Shown here piece after piece: positions 9,158 to 18,570 of a stretch of DNA of 27,841 bases. The translations under genes were made by a program, and so were the position numbers. This DNA is from Saccoglossus kowalevskii (Eukaryota > Hemichordata > Enteropneusta > Harrimaniidae): assembly GCF_000003605.2 (NCBI RefSeq), contig NW_003106596.1:185370-213210 (forward strand). Reading direction: 5' to 3'. The first letter of the stretch is position 1. Each line of letters begins with the position of its first letter. The notes below the pieces were generated by a model. The model was not told the DNA's origin. It ran no database searches and worked only from the letters and a program-made list of their open reading frames with translations.

Positions 9158-9295
9158 ACCTTAGTCGCGATCGCTTCTATTACTTTGTTTCAAACACAAA
9201 TTAATGGGGCCTTCTGTAGTGCAGTCTGCGCATGTTCGGCCTATGCGGCTTGTGAAATTACTGGCATGTTGCCAACACATGTACTCGATATAAAG
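9158..9295 (-). promoter_or_regulatory. Promoter and non-coding exon 1 of DED gene 3
   Basis: The minus strand shows CTTTATATCG (9295-9286) as a TATA box and a near-consensus donor CTAAG|GTAAGT with exon 1 ending at 9160. The intron would be 9159-8536 (624 nt). The start site is inferred near 9260. No long open frame covers exon 1, so it is taken as 5' UTR. Confidence 0.5.
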
Positions 9296-9356
9296 GTCGT
9301 ACTGATCTCAATAGAACAGAACAACATATAGTATAAACATTTATTTATACATTTAT

Positions 9357-9389
9357 ACATTCATTCATTCATTCATTCATTCATTCATT
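9357..9389. repeat. (ATTC)n microsatellite
   Basis: About eight tandem copies of the 4-base unit 'attc', uninterrupted. Confidence 0.9.
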
Positions 9390-9504
9390 TATTACAGATA
9401 TATTTCACTGAAACTAAATACAGCTTGTTGTCTGACTTTAATTTATTCAAATTCATCCTGCCAAGCAGTAGGCTGAAATCATCAAATGAGCAAGGACAAA
9501 CAGA

Positions 9505-9683
9505 TGCATGGTTTAGTCTAATTGGTTGCTTGTCATTGGTAATCAAGATATAAGATTATTTTCATTGGAAAAGTTCAATATCAGTTCTTCACTAAATCGT
9601 AGTGATATGAACCAGAGATAGTATAGCGAAACCAACCAATTAGTTGCCCTACAACCGCGTCAAGGTACATGCTATCGGTAGGG
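9505..9683 (-). ncRNA. HDV-like ribozyme, copy E (weakened)
   Basis: Minus strand: P1 CCCUACC (9683-9677) against UGUAGGG, losing the last pair; P2 GCAUG/CAUGC with one extra base; P3 ACC/GGU; L3 UUGACGC; CAA; P4 CUAAUUGGUUG with CAACCAAUUAG; J4/2 ACUAA. P4 differs from the common CUAAUUGAUC/GAUCAAUUAG form on both strands and remains perfectly paired. The downstream part of P4 is long, making the copy 179 nt. It lies about 950 nt past the read-through stop of the interrupted DED gene at 10629-10970, on the same strand. No second ribozyme is present. Confidence 0.65.
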
Positions 9684-10139
9684 AATGTTAGTGTTGGTGA
9701 GTGCCATTCATGTGAGTGCGTGGTAGTATATACGCAAAACGTTCCAGGCATTTTAAAGCCAAATGATGATTTATGTGTTTTGCTTTCTACACTGCGAGAT
9801 TGATTTCTAAACAAATGAGATGGTATTCAATACATTCCATTTCATTTCGTTTATGTGTTGCTCAAATTATGGACTCAGTAAAACACACGAATTCTCTAGA
9901 TAGAGGTTGATTTATTCATTTATATATGCAGTTAACTCATCAGCGAAATACAGAAAGATCGACAAATACTTGCGTCGTTTAAAATCCAAATACAATCTAT
10001 ATGAAGTTATCTAGAACCTGAATAACCGCCAGAAAACTATCATATTGAATTGTATAAACTTCAAATTATGTAATTATAACGAATAAAGCATCATTGTCCC
10101 ATAACACATAATATGTTCCAGGGTATACTAGTAAAGCAG

Positions 10140-10600
10140 AATTAAGAGATAGTTTACAGTTTTATTATGTAGTTTAACCTATTGTCTTCAAAATGTTCGA
10201 CAAATAATATCCGTAAAAAACGATTGTAAAGACGGCTTGAATGGTCAGTATTGACTAGAACAGCGACATTCCCCATTCCCGGCATGTACTTGTTATGTTG
10301 ACTAACCTTCCGCCATCCTTTCAATAAATCAATCAATCAGTCGAGGCACATGCAGGCGTCACCATACCATACTAATATTAGAAGCATTGATAACTGGAGT
10401 TGTGTCTCTTGACCATCTCAGCACAGCTACCGCCTTAGCAACAGCGGCCCATAGGCCAAAGAGATGTTTGTGTGTGCAGTCTAGTAAATATTAACTAGAT
10501 TGTATTTATATATAGCAATATCGTATTATTTATTATTATTGTCCATTGAACTGTTGCTATTTCTGTAAAAACAATAGAACTACATTATTCATGTTCAACT
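10140..10600. other. Intergenic, possible dispersed repeat
   Basis: A 60-codon minus-strand frame (10154-10336) starts in a 'tgattgattgattt' run and is followed by AATAAAA, like the 3' end of a dispersed element. No domain is recognisable. A minus-strand AATAAA at 10534-10529 could serve the DED gene at 10629-10970. Confidence 0.25.
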
Positions 10601-10628
10601 GAGTTTATACATTCATGGTTACTTATAC

Positions 10629-10970
10629 TTACCTATCCACAAATATACGGATAATCAGCCAATCTGTGTACTTACATGCATGTGCCTCTCTATATTCGAC
10701 GATTCGATTTGCTAGATCATTCCTCTCAATATCTTTCAATAACTGTTCAAGCTATAAGGTATTATCAGGGGACAGGACCTGTAACTGTTCCATTTTTATA
10801 AATAGATCTATACCATCTATGATATTATCGTATTCTTCCACATCTAGGGATGCACACTGTCCAAGTAGATGTGGAACTTTCAAAAGAAGGAACTTCATGT
10901 CTTTGACGTCGCAGTTATTCAGGTCTTTAGAAAGACGAAGAAGCCACTTTCGATAAGCGCGACCTTCCAT
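10629..10970 (-). pseudogene. DED gene 4, interrupted by one in-frame TAG
   Basis: The ATG at 10970 lies 10 nt after a good acceptor (CAGTTACAG, AG at 10982-10981). Residues 1-72 are a typical DED front: F-L-L-L at 27-30, I-D-G-I-D-L-F-I-K-M-E-Q (51-62) and L-S-P-D-N-T (66-71). A TAG follows at 10754-10752. The same frame then continues L-E-Q-L-L-K-D-I-E-R-N-D-L-A (74-87), including R-x-D-L, up to TAA at 10631-10629. Read through, it has 113 codons, close to the 116 of the plus-strand gene, and the stop takes the place of Asn in 'N-T-R-N-L-E'. Two donor-like GTAAGT sites near the end (about 10676 and 10632) suggest a possible further exon. It could be a recent pseudogene, a null allele, a sequencing error or a read-through gene. 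Confidence 0.65.
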
Positions 10971-11844
10971 ATCATCAGCTCTGTAACTGATAATAAATAC
11001 AGTTTTTAATATACCGTCCATTCGCTTGAATGGAAGACGCATATGCTATATCGCATTGCCTGGTGTCACGATGTATTTTATCACACCATTAATACCAAGC
11101 TTAATTTATTTACCAAACTGAGTCATGGCTTCAATTGTTGCTTAGTTGGGTGGGGATGAATCACTTCTAGTCACATACAATGTAGTTTCACAAAATATAA
11201 TTTATAACATCTTGGTATCAGTATGAATTTTCTCCGGGGTTCAGCGTAGAAGTATGATTAATCTTTCATGAAATCCGAAAATTATTTTATTTTCGAGTAG
11301 TTTGTTTTGTGAGGTAAAATATAAACCACAGACTTAAAATATCAATCGAGTACTATCGCCGACAAAAATCCGTCTACATGTTTGTCAAACCCTGGAAGAG
11401 TGTCGACGAATAGTTACTTGTTCGATAGAGAACCCACCGTTTACAGCGTGTGTAAAATACATTGTTTATTTACATGGAATTCGAACAGGCGTTGTGCGAC
11501 AACCACCGTTACAAGACCAAGGAAAAGGTAGTTACTTGTTCAAATTGGAAAGATGCAATATACTAGTATGTCACAGCGATACTGGGACGGACCTGATCGT
11601 TTACAGTGAACGCATGTACGCATCTGATATATGTGTTGGGGCAACTAGACTAAAAAAATGGTTGCCCAGGAACAGTGCACCTTCACAAAACATGGCATGC
11701 CTCTTTCGAATCTGTTTTCCCATGAAATTAGTTTGTTTAAACCTTCCTGAACCATATAGTAAAGACCGTTAAGCACATAACAGTTACGTGTATTTAGACA
11801 GATAGGGTTATATACAGCATTGAATCAAGGAAAGCAAAATACTC

Positions 11845-11930
11845 ACAGCTCGATAGTGAAACTGACAATATCGCTGATGTCACTGCGATGAGTTATCCTT
11901 TCCGGCGACGGTGGCGGCGCTTTAAATTGT
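11845..11930 (-). promoter_or_regulatory. Promoter and non-coding exon 1 of DED gene 4
   Basis: The minus strand shows AATTTAAA (11928-11921) as a TATA-like box, then GCGCCGCCACCGTCGCC, and a donor AGCT|GTGAGTATTTT with exon 1 ending at 11847. The intron would be 11846-10981 (866 nt). The block aligns with exon 1 of DED gene 1 (2096-2262). Further similarity follows inside the intron (11640-11700 against 1925-1985). The intact promoter argues that the gene was lost or altered recently. Confidence 0.5.
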
Positions 11931-11999
11931 GTGGGCGTGCTCGAGGGCTGAATTCAAGTTCTCAAATTAAGAAAAATGGAGTAAACTTATAACTATTCG

Positions 12000-13580
12000 T
12001 TTGACATTAATTGTATGTTAATTGATATTTTCAGGCATTTTCACCGCCTGGCAACCATCACGGTGAAAACAAAGGCCGAAAACTCTCAGAAAACTGTACT
12101 TTGGGATGGTTGTTCACACTCTCTTGAACTGTGTAACTGTATGTGCAACATATATAAATTTGGGTACTCAGGATTACTTCGGCTGTTTTCACCGCCTCTT
12201 CGTCCGGCGATCAGCTCTCGCAAAGCCCATAGAAATACATGGTATAGTGGTGCGCGTTTTGAGGAGTTATTAAAACACTTTTTGATGAAAATTAAGCACA
12301 TTGAAAACACAAAAAACGGGGCATAAATGTGTCATTAAAGTATTTATTGATAGGACATTTATGCAGTATTAACGGAATTGTGTGAAAAGTCTGGAGACTT
12401 CATGGTATTTATGCCAACTAGACAATCACCGAAGGGGCGCAGTTCAATTCAATTCAATGAGATGGATCATGACACTACCTTCAATAGTTTTATGTCAAGC
12501 ACCATGTTGTGGAGGAATTAACTGTATGTACGCTTATATCGTCTCACCAACCTATAAGTGCAAATGGATATCGAGACACGTCATGAATTAAGTACCTACT
12601 GACCAAATGGATATTGATACTCATTTGGTGAATGGTGGTGGTAGTTCCAATCACTGAGCATTTGCACACGTGATTTAAACACATCGCTAACGATGTTTCA
12701 ATGCAAAACACTAAATCGTAAATGTCTCGCAACGTGTTAATGCATAAGGCACATTTGTGTTCATGAGAATAACTAAAACAATTTTCTTTCAAATTATTTT
12801 ATCACGAAGCAAGCACTCTCTAAAACTTATACTTGAAAAGGAAGTGACATTTTACAAGTTATGGGAAATTTATTAGCTGGTTTCCTTCCTATGGAAATGT
12901 TAATAATATGAGGAAAGACAACAAAACTGAATTTATGTCCTATTTATTTCAGTCATTCCTTAGAAAAAAGTCATGCCTTTTCACCACACCAAAATGGAAC
13001 GGCAATGCAGCATTGAAGAAGACTCTTTTAGGTAGATGTCTACTTGTGCAATCTAATTAGAATACGAATTATGGTCATATGGTGTGATGGCAAACATATA
13101 TATATAACAGATAATATTAACCGCTTAGAGTAGCCTCCATATTTTGCACTTACTGGTAAAAAACATATCATAATGTGGGAATTTGGGTCATACAAGCAAG
13201 TCACACAGTACAAAAGTTGGACCCCAATGCACACAATATGAGAATAGTCCTTCTTATCTGGTATATTTTCCCGCAACAGACACAGCTCTTAAATACCAAG
13301 GAACAGCATGTCCAAACCGGTAAATTACCAAATGCTGATGACATATACATGTATGTACAAAAACAAGTATAAACAAATCGAAGTCGGTCATTAGGTGCTA
13401 ACCAGAAATCGAGAAAACAACCCAATGTAGCTCTATCATCCTGGGACCTGGGAGGTTGAATATTTGACACTAGCAGCAAACACTCAAGGGAGTGTAGATC
13501 TAATACAACTGGCGAAAGTAAAAGAGTTAATATATCAGATATCCTGCTACAATTTTCGGGGACAATCGCATTATCCATCC
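12000..13580. other. Intergenic stretch, no assigned gene
   Basis: Several short frames overlap on both strands with no domain or gene structure. A small inverted repeat TTTTCACCG/CGGTGAAAA lies at about 12038-12070, with another TTTTCACCGCC at about 12187. I assign no function. Confidence 0.4.
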
Positions 13581-13581
13581 A

Positions 13582-13797
13582 TTATCCATCCACTCCATCA
13601 TGGCTATTCCAGAGCCTCCAACATAAAATAAATTTATATAATTCATGTATTCTAAGAACTTTGCCATGTCCAGTGTTACAGCAGCCCATTATTGTTTCAT
13701 TTGAAGCGTTTACAAGATGGAACTTCATATCCTTGACGACGCTGGCAGTCATGTTTCTACAAAGATGAAGAAGAATCCTGCAATACCTGTTTTCCAT
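13582..13797 (-). pseudogene. DED gene 5, degraded
   Basis: The first 30 residues are a recognisable DED start: M-E-N-R-Y-C-R-I-L-L, then V-V-K-D-M-K-F-H-L-V-N, which aligns with V-K-D-M-K-F-L-L-L of DED gene 4 with the hydrophobic patch damaged (L to H). After about residue 35 the similarity fades. A frame change would bring M-L-E-A-L-E (helix 4-like), and P-E-N-C-S-R further on resembles P-D-N-T-R. R-x-D-L is not visible. An acceptor CCCAG directly abuts the ATG, but I find no good exon 1 donor upstream. It lies head-to-head with the plus-strand DED gene at 14272. I read it as a decayed copy. Confidence 0.6.
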
Positions 13798-14048
13798 CTG
13801 GGCAACTTTGACAATACAATCTATGGCGCACTTCTTTTTCTAGTTCAAGCATATATATCCTATAATTCTTGAATAACTAATTATTAATTCACATCATAAA
13901 TCATTACATAGTATCGGGTGGTGACGTGATAGAACAAAGGTCACATGGGTTTGAATAAATTATGCCAGTCGTAGCATAATTGCTTTACTCTACTTGTTGG
14001 TTGGCTGCGCCATAATCGCATGTGACATGACACGCCCTCTGCGCTCGG

Positions 14049-14113
14049 TATAAATGTCTCTGCATGCAGAATTCCCGCTCGTGTGGAAACAACATTTTGA
14101 CATCATCATCTTG
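14049..14113 (+). promoter_or_regulatory. TATA box and non-coding exon 1 of DED gene 6
   Basis: TATAAAT at 14049-14055 precedes a short exon that ends CATCTTG|GTAAGTAA (donor GT at 14114-14115). The intron, 14114-14253, is only 140 nt and ends in a poly-T tract plus TTACAG. The start site is inferred near 14080. The region to the left is shared head-to-head with the degraded gene at 13582-13797. Confidence 0.65.
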
Positions 14114-14271
14114 GTAAGTAATATTTGTGTTTACTGTTATTAATTTGCACCCGAAACCATACTGAGTACTCTAAAACTATTCACATGTGTGGTTCCCGAG
14201 TGTCTGTACTATGTTTTATATGTTATTCAATTGCTGCATTTTTTTTCTTACAGTTATTGTTTACATACAAC

Positions 14272-14622
14272 ATGCAGAACTATCAATTCAGGAAATGCTT
14301 AGTCTGTGTAGCAAAGGAGCTGCATGACAGCGACGCTAAAAACATGAAATTTCTGTTGTTAAACACAACTACGGATGACTCTGAACACTGTGGTCAAGTT
14401 GGACTGAAAATAGACGATTTTAGGAACATTTCTGATGCGATAGATCTTTTTATGAAGATGGAAGAACTTAAACTTCTCTCTCCTGATAACACGCGTAATC
14501 TGGAAATGTTATTAAAAGACATTGGTCGCACAGATTTGTCAAGACAAGTTGAAGCCTATAGAGACTTACATGCTTGCGTATTTCCTGTCCCCGTCGTGGG
14601 TTCACTCAACACAAATAGCTAA
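14272..14622 (+). CDS. DED-only protein 6 (116 aa), VFPVP-tailed
   Basis: A complete DED covers about residues 3-97: helix 2 patch N-M-K-F-L-L-L (24-30), loop rich in T/D/S (31-40), A-I-D-L-F-M-K-M-E-E-L (56-66), L-L-S-P-D-N-T-R-N-L-E (68-78), and RTDL at 86-89. The tail A-C-V-F-P-V-P (101-107) matches the tail start of DED gene 1, with about 10 more residues. The frame is open to 14125, but the acceptor TTACAG at 14248-14253 shows that the codons before 14272 are intron and 5' UTR, so I start at the first ATG of exon 2. It is the only cluster member on the plus strand. Its ribozyme pair is also inverted, so gene and ribozymes moved together. Probable role: homotypic DED adaptor or decoy. Confidence 0.85.
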   Translation: MQNYQFRKCLVCVAKELHDSDAKNMKFLLLNTTTDDSEHCGQVGLKIDDFRNISDAIDLFMKMEELKLLSPDNTRNLEMLLKDIGRTDLSRQVEAYRDLHACVFPVPVVGSLNTNS

Positions 14623-14637
14623 ACAACACAAGACATT

Positions 14638-14660
14638 AAAGAAAGAAAGAAAGAAAGAAG
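14638..14660 (+). repeat. (GAAA)n microsatellite in the 3' UTR
   Basis: A run of 'gaaa' units between the stop codon of DED gene 6 and the first ribozyme. Confidence 0.85.
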
Positions 14661-14670
14661 ATATCATAGC

Positions 14671-14809
14671 CCCTACCGTTGGTATGTACCTTGTCGTGGT
14701 GGTAGGGCAACTAACCAGGCATCAATGTATGCAGGAGCATACATTCTGGCACTTCGTAGAAGTAGGTGACAGTGAAACAAAGATGTGGAATGGTTAGGCC
14801 AAACATGCC
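14671..14809 (+). ncRNA. HDV-like self-cleaving ribozyme, copy G-2
   Basis: Plus strand: P1 CCCUACC (14671-14677) with GGUAGGG (14701-14707); J1/2 GUU; P2 GGUAUGU (14681-14687) with ACAUGCC (14803-14809) including one G-U wobble; P3 ACC/GGU; L3 UUGUCGU; CAA; P4 CUAACCA (14711-14717) with UGGUUAG (14791-14797); J4/2 GCCAA with the presumed catalytic C at 14799. Predicted cleavage at 14670|14671 is 48 nt after the DED gene's stop codon. The P2 wobble would be a C-A mismatch if the other strand were the RNA. Confidence 0.82.
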
Positions 14810-14837
14810 AGCAACGTAACGATATATCTAAATACTT

Positions 14838-14893
14838 GGCTGGGAAGAATAGCGCTTGGATAAACCATTCCAGGCATGCGTTCCTCTCAGCCG
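14838..14893 (+). repeat. Linker stem between the paired ribozymes
   Basis: 'ggctgggaagaa' (14838-14849) faces 'ttcctctcagcc' (14881-14892): GGCTG pairs CAGCC and GGAA pairs TTCC with a small bulge. It lies directly 5' of ribozyme G-1, like the linker stems at 4154-4223 and about 19851-19930. Confidence 0.5.
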
Positions 14894-14898
14894 GGTAA

Positions 14899-15030
14899 CC
14901 CTACCAATAGCATGTACCTTGACGTGGTGGTAGGGCAACTAATTGATCAGACATATATATGTCTAGCATTTTGAATCATAGCATATATAGGTGCAGAACT
15001 AGAAACTGATCAATTAGACCAAACATGCTA
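14899..15030 (+). ncRNA. HDV-like self-cleaving ribozyme, copy G-1
   Basis: Plus strand: P1 CCCUACC (14899-14905) with GGUAGGG (14929-14935); J1/2 AA; P2 UAGCAUGU (14908-14915) with ACAUGCUA (15023-15030); P3 ACC/GGU; L3 UUGACGU; CAA; P4 CUAAUUGAUCAG (14939-14950) with CUGAUCAAUUAG (15006-15017), a perfect 12-bp stem; J4/2 ACCAA with the presumed catalytic C at 15019. The P4 loop contains a self-complementary AGACATATATATGTCT. Cleavage at 14898|14899 is 228 nt from that of G-2. This is the cleanest copy in the window. Confidence 0.85.
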
Positions 15031-15051
15031 CTGAATACAAAAGTCAATTCT

Positions 15052-15070
15052 AATAAATTAAATGAATAAA
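15052..15070 (+). terminator. Poly(A) signals of DED gene 6
   Basis: AATAAA occurs at 15052-15057 and again at 15065-15070, just after ribozyme G-1. These are the first canonical signals after the stop codon, so the full 3' UTR would hold both ribozymes and would lose its tail on self-cleavage. Confidence 0.5.
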
Positions 15071-16440
15071 TACACCCCCATCCTCATATATAGAACTGTT
15101 ATATGCAACACCTATAGAAGCTATTAACCCTAATTAAATATTGGTGTTGCCAGAGATTAAATGTCGCGTGGAGCGGTGGTCGCAATGTATATCAATCTTA
15201 TACATGGATAAGTTTAAGCTGTTATTCCTGAAATGTGTATTTAAAAAAACTCAAAGTCAATAGCGATTCGACTGATATATAACTGGAAACGTTCACAGTT
15301 TCCGAGTTCAAAACTAAATATTGGTCGAGTTGTACCATGGGTACTTGTGGTTCAGGCTAAATAGAGAAGTGAAAGAGACTGGCCAAAATTCATTCTTCAC
15401 TAACGAATGCGACATTACAATTCTTGTTTTCGCCTGCAAACGTATCAAAAAACACAATGATTTGTTATAGGATTGCAGTGTGTCTCAGCTGGGCGACAAG
15501 AGAAATAGTTACCGAAGGCAACAAGGTCCACGGTTGGAAATCTAGTGTTATCAACCCGAACTACTGAAGTATTTCAGGTTTTGCGATAGCACGTGCGTGT
15601 TGGAATGTTATCAGATGCTGTTGTTTTTAGCACATTAGTCACAGATTCAATATGGCCTGGCACGGTGGCCACAGTTTGCATCACTCCGATGAATGATGCA
15701 TATTAATGTTATTTGCGACTATAATGAGAATTTGAAAGGAACGGTATATATGTGTGTGCGTGTGTGTATGTAGGAGTTTGACCAGGTCTGGTTGACACGT
15801 GAACCATTGAGATATAGAAGCATGGTCATACAGCTCTATAATCTAGACTTCTCTATAACCTAGAGGGCAACATTAGATAAATACATGCCATATTGAATTT
15901 AAGATTCACACATAGATGCCAAGAAATATAACAATAGTATGATAAAAACACATTTCGAAAACAAACATAAACGATGACATTGTATCATATTCGACTTGAC
16001 AACCTCTGAGCTAATTGTAATCAGAACAATTAGGTCTTTAGCAGAAGACCGAACGATATCAATACAAGTCTCTTCATCCCGAAGTTTGACAAACGTAACA
16101 TGGACATACTCCTAACTACACTGGAATTGTGCAAGTTACATGCATGACTAGTGCCCTCTTTAATGTGTTAATAGAAATAAAATTTGGCACTTCGTGTGAG
16201 CGACATGGTGGCACAAACAGCGAAGTTGCAATGCAAAACAATTGAAACATTAAGAAGGAATGCTTGGTGACATAGGTACTAATGTACAAAAGACCAGTCA
16301 GGTGGACCAAATAGTGGCTACCTCCAAGACTGTTTATGTGGGTACACTGTTCTGGGTCTGAGGGACAGTTGGCCGGGGGTTGAGAATATCTAGCCTTCAT
16401 CCAATATTCTGTAGGTACAAGTCTTGACCATGTATAGTAT
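15071..16440. other. Intergenic, no gene seen
   Basis: I see no DED remnant, ribozyme core or other family here. A TG-rich run lies at about 15750-15772. The short minus-strand frame at 16116-16400 has no recognisable feature. Confidence 0.4.
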
Positions 16441-16533
16441 NNNNNNNNNNNNNNNNNNNNNNNNNNNNNNNNNNNNNNNNNNNNNNNNNNNNNNNNNNNN
16501 NNNNNNNNNNNNNNNNNNNNNNNNNNNNNNNNN
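16441..16533. other. Assembly gap (93 N)
   Basis: Unsequenced bases. The true gap length may differ, so no feature should be read across it. Confidence 0.99.
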
Positions 16534-17390
16534 TAATGGACAAGTTATCGAGAGTACGCTAGCAGATTCCCTGACCACTGTTCAGCCTTGAAATATTGGA
16601 GATTTTGTTGAGACAAGAGCTCAGTCTCAGGCAAAAAAGAACCACACGTAACCATTGGCCGTACCAAAAATCAAAACTCATTGTATTGTGGTGAGCTTTG
16701 TGGTGTGGAGGAAATAGAGTAAATTTATTTCTAGTAAAATTAATGACTTTTTATTTGTCCCACTATTTTGTTGTTGTCGAATTTGATGTGCACATCGAGA
16801 CAACAATACCATATGAGAAGATATTGAACTCGTTCGTTTATGTCAATGAGTTTAGAGAATGTTCCCTCCAACACAACAACGTGAAATTAAAATCACATTG
16901 CACACCTGCAATGTCGACGGCCAATTTGTGCAAAATTAGATTATATTTTAACTTTGGTAAGGCTTTGATTGGCATGGTGTCTAAAAGGTAACATATTACA
17001 CTTGTATCAATGTACCCTAAAGTAATGACATTTGTGTCACTTCAGAACCTCGGTTAAAGAGAATTTGTGTCAGCCTGACAATTTTACGCGTGTTGGACAG
17101 CTTTGCAACAAAAAACATACACAATTCTAGGACGTTTTGCCAGCGACAAATTAGGTAATAATGAGTTCAAGCTCAGTAGATATTAAGATTGCGTTTTCAG
17201 GTTGCTAATCACAACGAGGTTTCCAACATATCCCAACTATTAAGAGACTTTTGGGGGGTTATAGCCGTTGGGATTGCCATGGCCATATATCAACGACCAG
17301 CTACATGAACTGGTAGGTTGGTGTTTTGGGTAAACGTACCAACTTCTTTCTTCAAGGTCACTTGACTGACTTCCTAAGATACAGGAATGT
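16534..17390. other. Intergenic, one unassigned open frame
   Basis: A 97-codon plus-strand frame (16698-16991) has no recognisable domain and no supporting splice or promoter signals. Nothing else is visible. Confidence 0.35.
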
Positions 17391-17394
17391 TATT

Positions 17395-18500
17395 GTTCAC
17401 TCATTGGAGGTATTTGCTACGTTGGCAAATGATATTGCCAGTCAATGGTGAATTACACTATTGTTCCTAATGGTGATGTCATCAGCAGATACTTCAGATG
17501 AAAGTTGATATATTTATTTGGGTGGAAATATAAGTTATACAATGGCCGTTTTACTATCGCTGCTTTTTAATTAAAGGTCATGTCCCTGACCTCGAGTTAC
17601 ACTTTTCTCGAGTTACACTCAAATGTAATCGTAAGAAAATAGTCAAAGATAACAATCTTGAGAGGAATGTTGTTTCCTCATTCCAGCGTAGTCTTGGTAA
17701 GGTACATGTGTACTTTGATTGCCACTGACTGCATAAGTTGTAAATTGCGTCCAAACAAAGAAAACAGATTGTCAACTGGTTTAAACTGGTTTGTTATCAT
17801 TATTAGCATAATTCAACGGTTCGTATCAGTCACGTGATATCAGTATGTACATTGTTATTATTTCCCCGGGCGGAGTATGGTAGGCATATGAGAGGAATTT
17901 GCGTACTGATGTCATGTTTTCTATAAATAGATGTAGGGGAAATACGCGTCCGACGATGATTGTAATTTATCGATTCTTCAGTGGAGCAAACATGGTGTGT
18001 AAGCACAACGCATGACTTTAATTATGCCACTATTACTGTTAAAACCTAATTTGTGTCTATGTTCATCTGAATATCTAGATGATAAAGAAGTGCATCTATG
18101 ACTATAATATATGGATGAGTACTTTGTAACAATTTATTAGAAACGCCAGAGATTGGTTGCATTTAATGGAAAGCAGTGTAAGACTTGGCTAGACCCAGAC
18201 GGCTGAATTTATTTAATATTTGTTCACCGCGAACTTTTCTTTTGATGCTTAACCAGTCCCTCCGTGAATTGTATAACAACAATGCCTGTGTATGAGTAGC
18301 CCAGGTGTGACTCATAATATAATTTTATTTATTTTGTTCCCAGTCGATAGTTCTGACCGTTGGTCTCCTTATTTGCCATACCCCATTGTTTCGTGAAATG
18401 CAAAATGCTTGGGACTGTGATCATGACTTTGTCTTAGGAGTTTGGTCTAGTTTATCCGTTACGAGAAGACTTCGACTGAGCTATGGAAAGTTACATTATT
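17395..18500. repeat. Tandem duplication of about 1.2 kb, left copy
   Basis: The segment aligns with about 18735-19790 to its right. Matching landmarks are 'gctacgttgg' (17416 and 18753), 'gtgaattacactattgttc', 'agcataattcaacggttcgt', 'cacgtgatat', 'ctataaatagatgtaggg' (17921 and 19101), 'ttatcgattcttcagtg', and the 'tttggtctag' ribozyme end (18441) against 'tttagtctag' (19702). Spacing varies from about 1180 to 1340, so both copies have since gained and lost bases. Confidence 0.75.
17831..17995 (+). promoter_or_regulatory. Orphan TATA promoter, left copy
   Basis: CACGTG at 17831-17836, CCCCGGGCGG at about 17863-17872, TATAAATA at 17922-17929, then about 65 nt that end AACATG|GTGTGTAAG, a possible donor. 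The layout matches the DED gene promoters, but no DED exon follows on the plus strand. The copy at 19007-19175 keeps every element. Confidence 0.4.
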
Positions 18501-18570
18501 ATTTATATGTCAAATCGGTTTATATCTTAATCTCCCTACCACCACGTCTAGATACATGCTATCGGTAGGG
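18439..18570 (-). ncRNA. Degenerate HDV-like ribozyme, copy at 18.5 kb
   Basis: P1 CCCUACC (18570-18564) and its partner survive, as does P2 5' UAGCAUGU. P3 is changed (AUC/GGU), the CAA after P1 has become AGA, and the P2 3' strand next to J4/2 is lost ('gagtttggtct'). It is predicted to be inactive. An orphan second-ribozyme 3' half, 'gatatgtttagcctaacc', lies at 18638-18655, so a tandem pair once stood here. Confidence 0.6.

Noticed and set aside
10973-11042. 24-residue N-terminal extension of DED gene 4
   Set aside because: It crosses the acceptor at 10982-10981. The ATG at 10970 gives the start that matches its relatives.
12015-12326. 103-codon plus-strand frame as a gene
   Set aside because: No recognisable domain, a competing frame on the opposite strand, and no splice or promoter support.
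14125-14271. N-terminal extension of the DED protein giving a 165-residue product with a hydrophobic start
   Set aside because: The donor at 14114 and acceptor at 14253 bracket this stretch as an intron. The apparent hydrophobic segment is the polypyrimidine tract.
14671-15030. Hammerhead or twister ribozyme
   Set aside because: There is no CUGAUGA/GAAA hammerhead core and no twister-type conserved loops. The nested P1/P2 pseudoknot with the C-N-A-A J4/2 fits HDV-like much better.
16390-16578. Minus-strand frame across the N gap
   Set aside because: The frame is open only because unknown bases are read through, so it is not evidence of coding.
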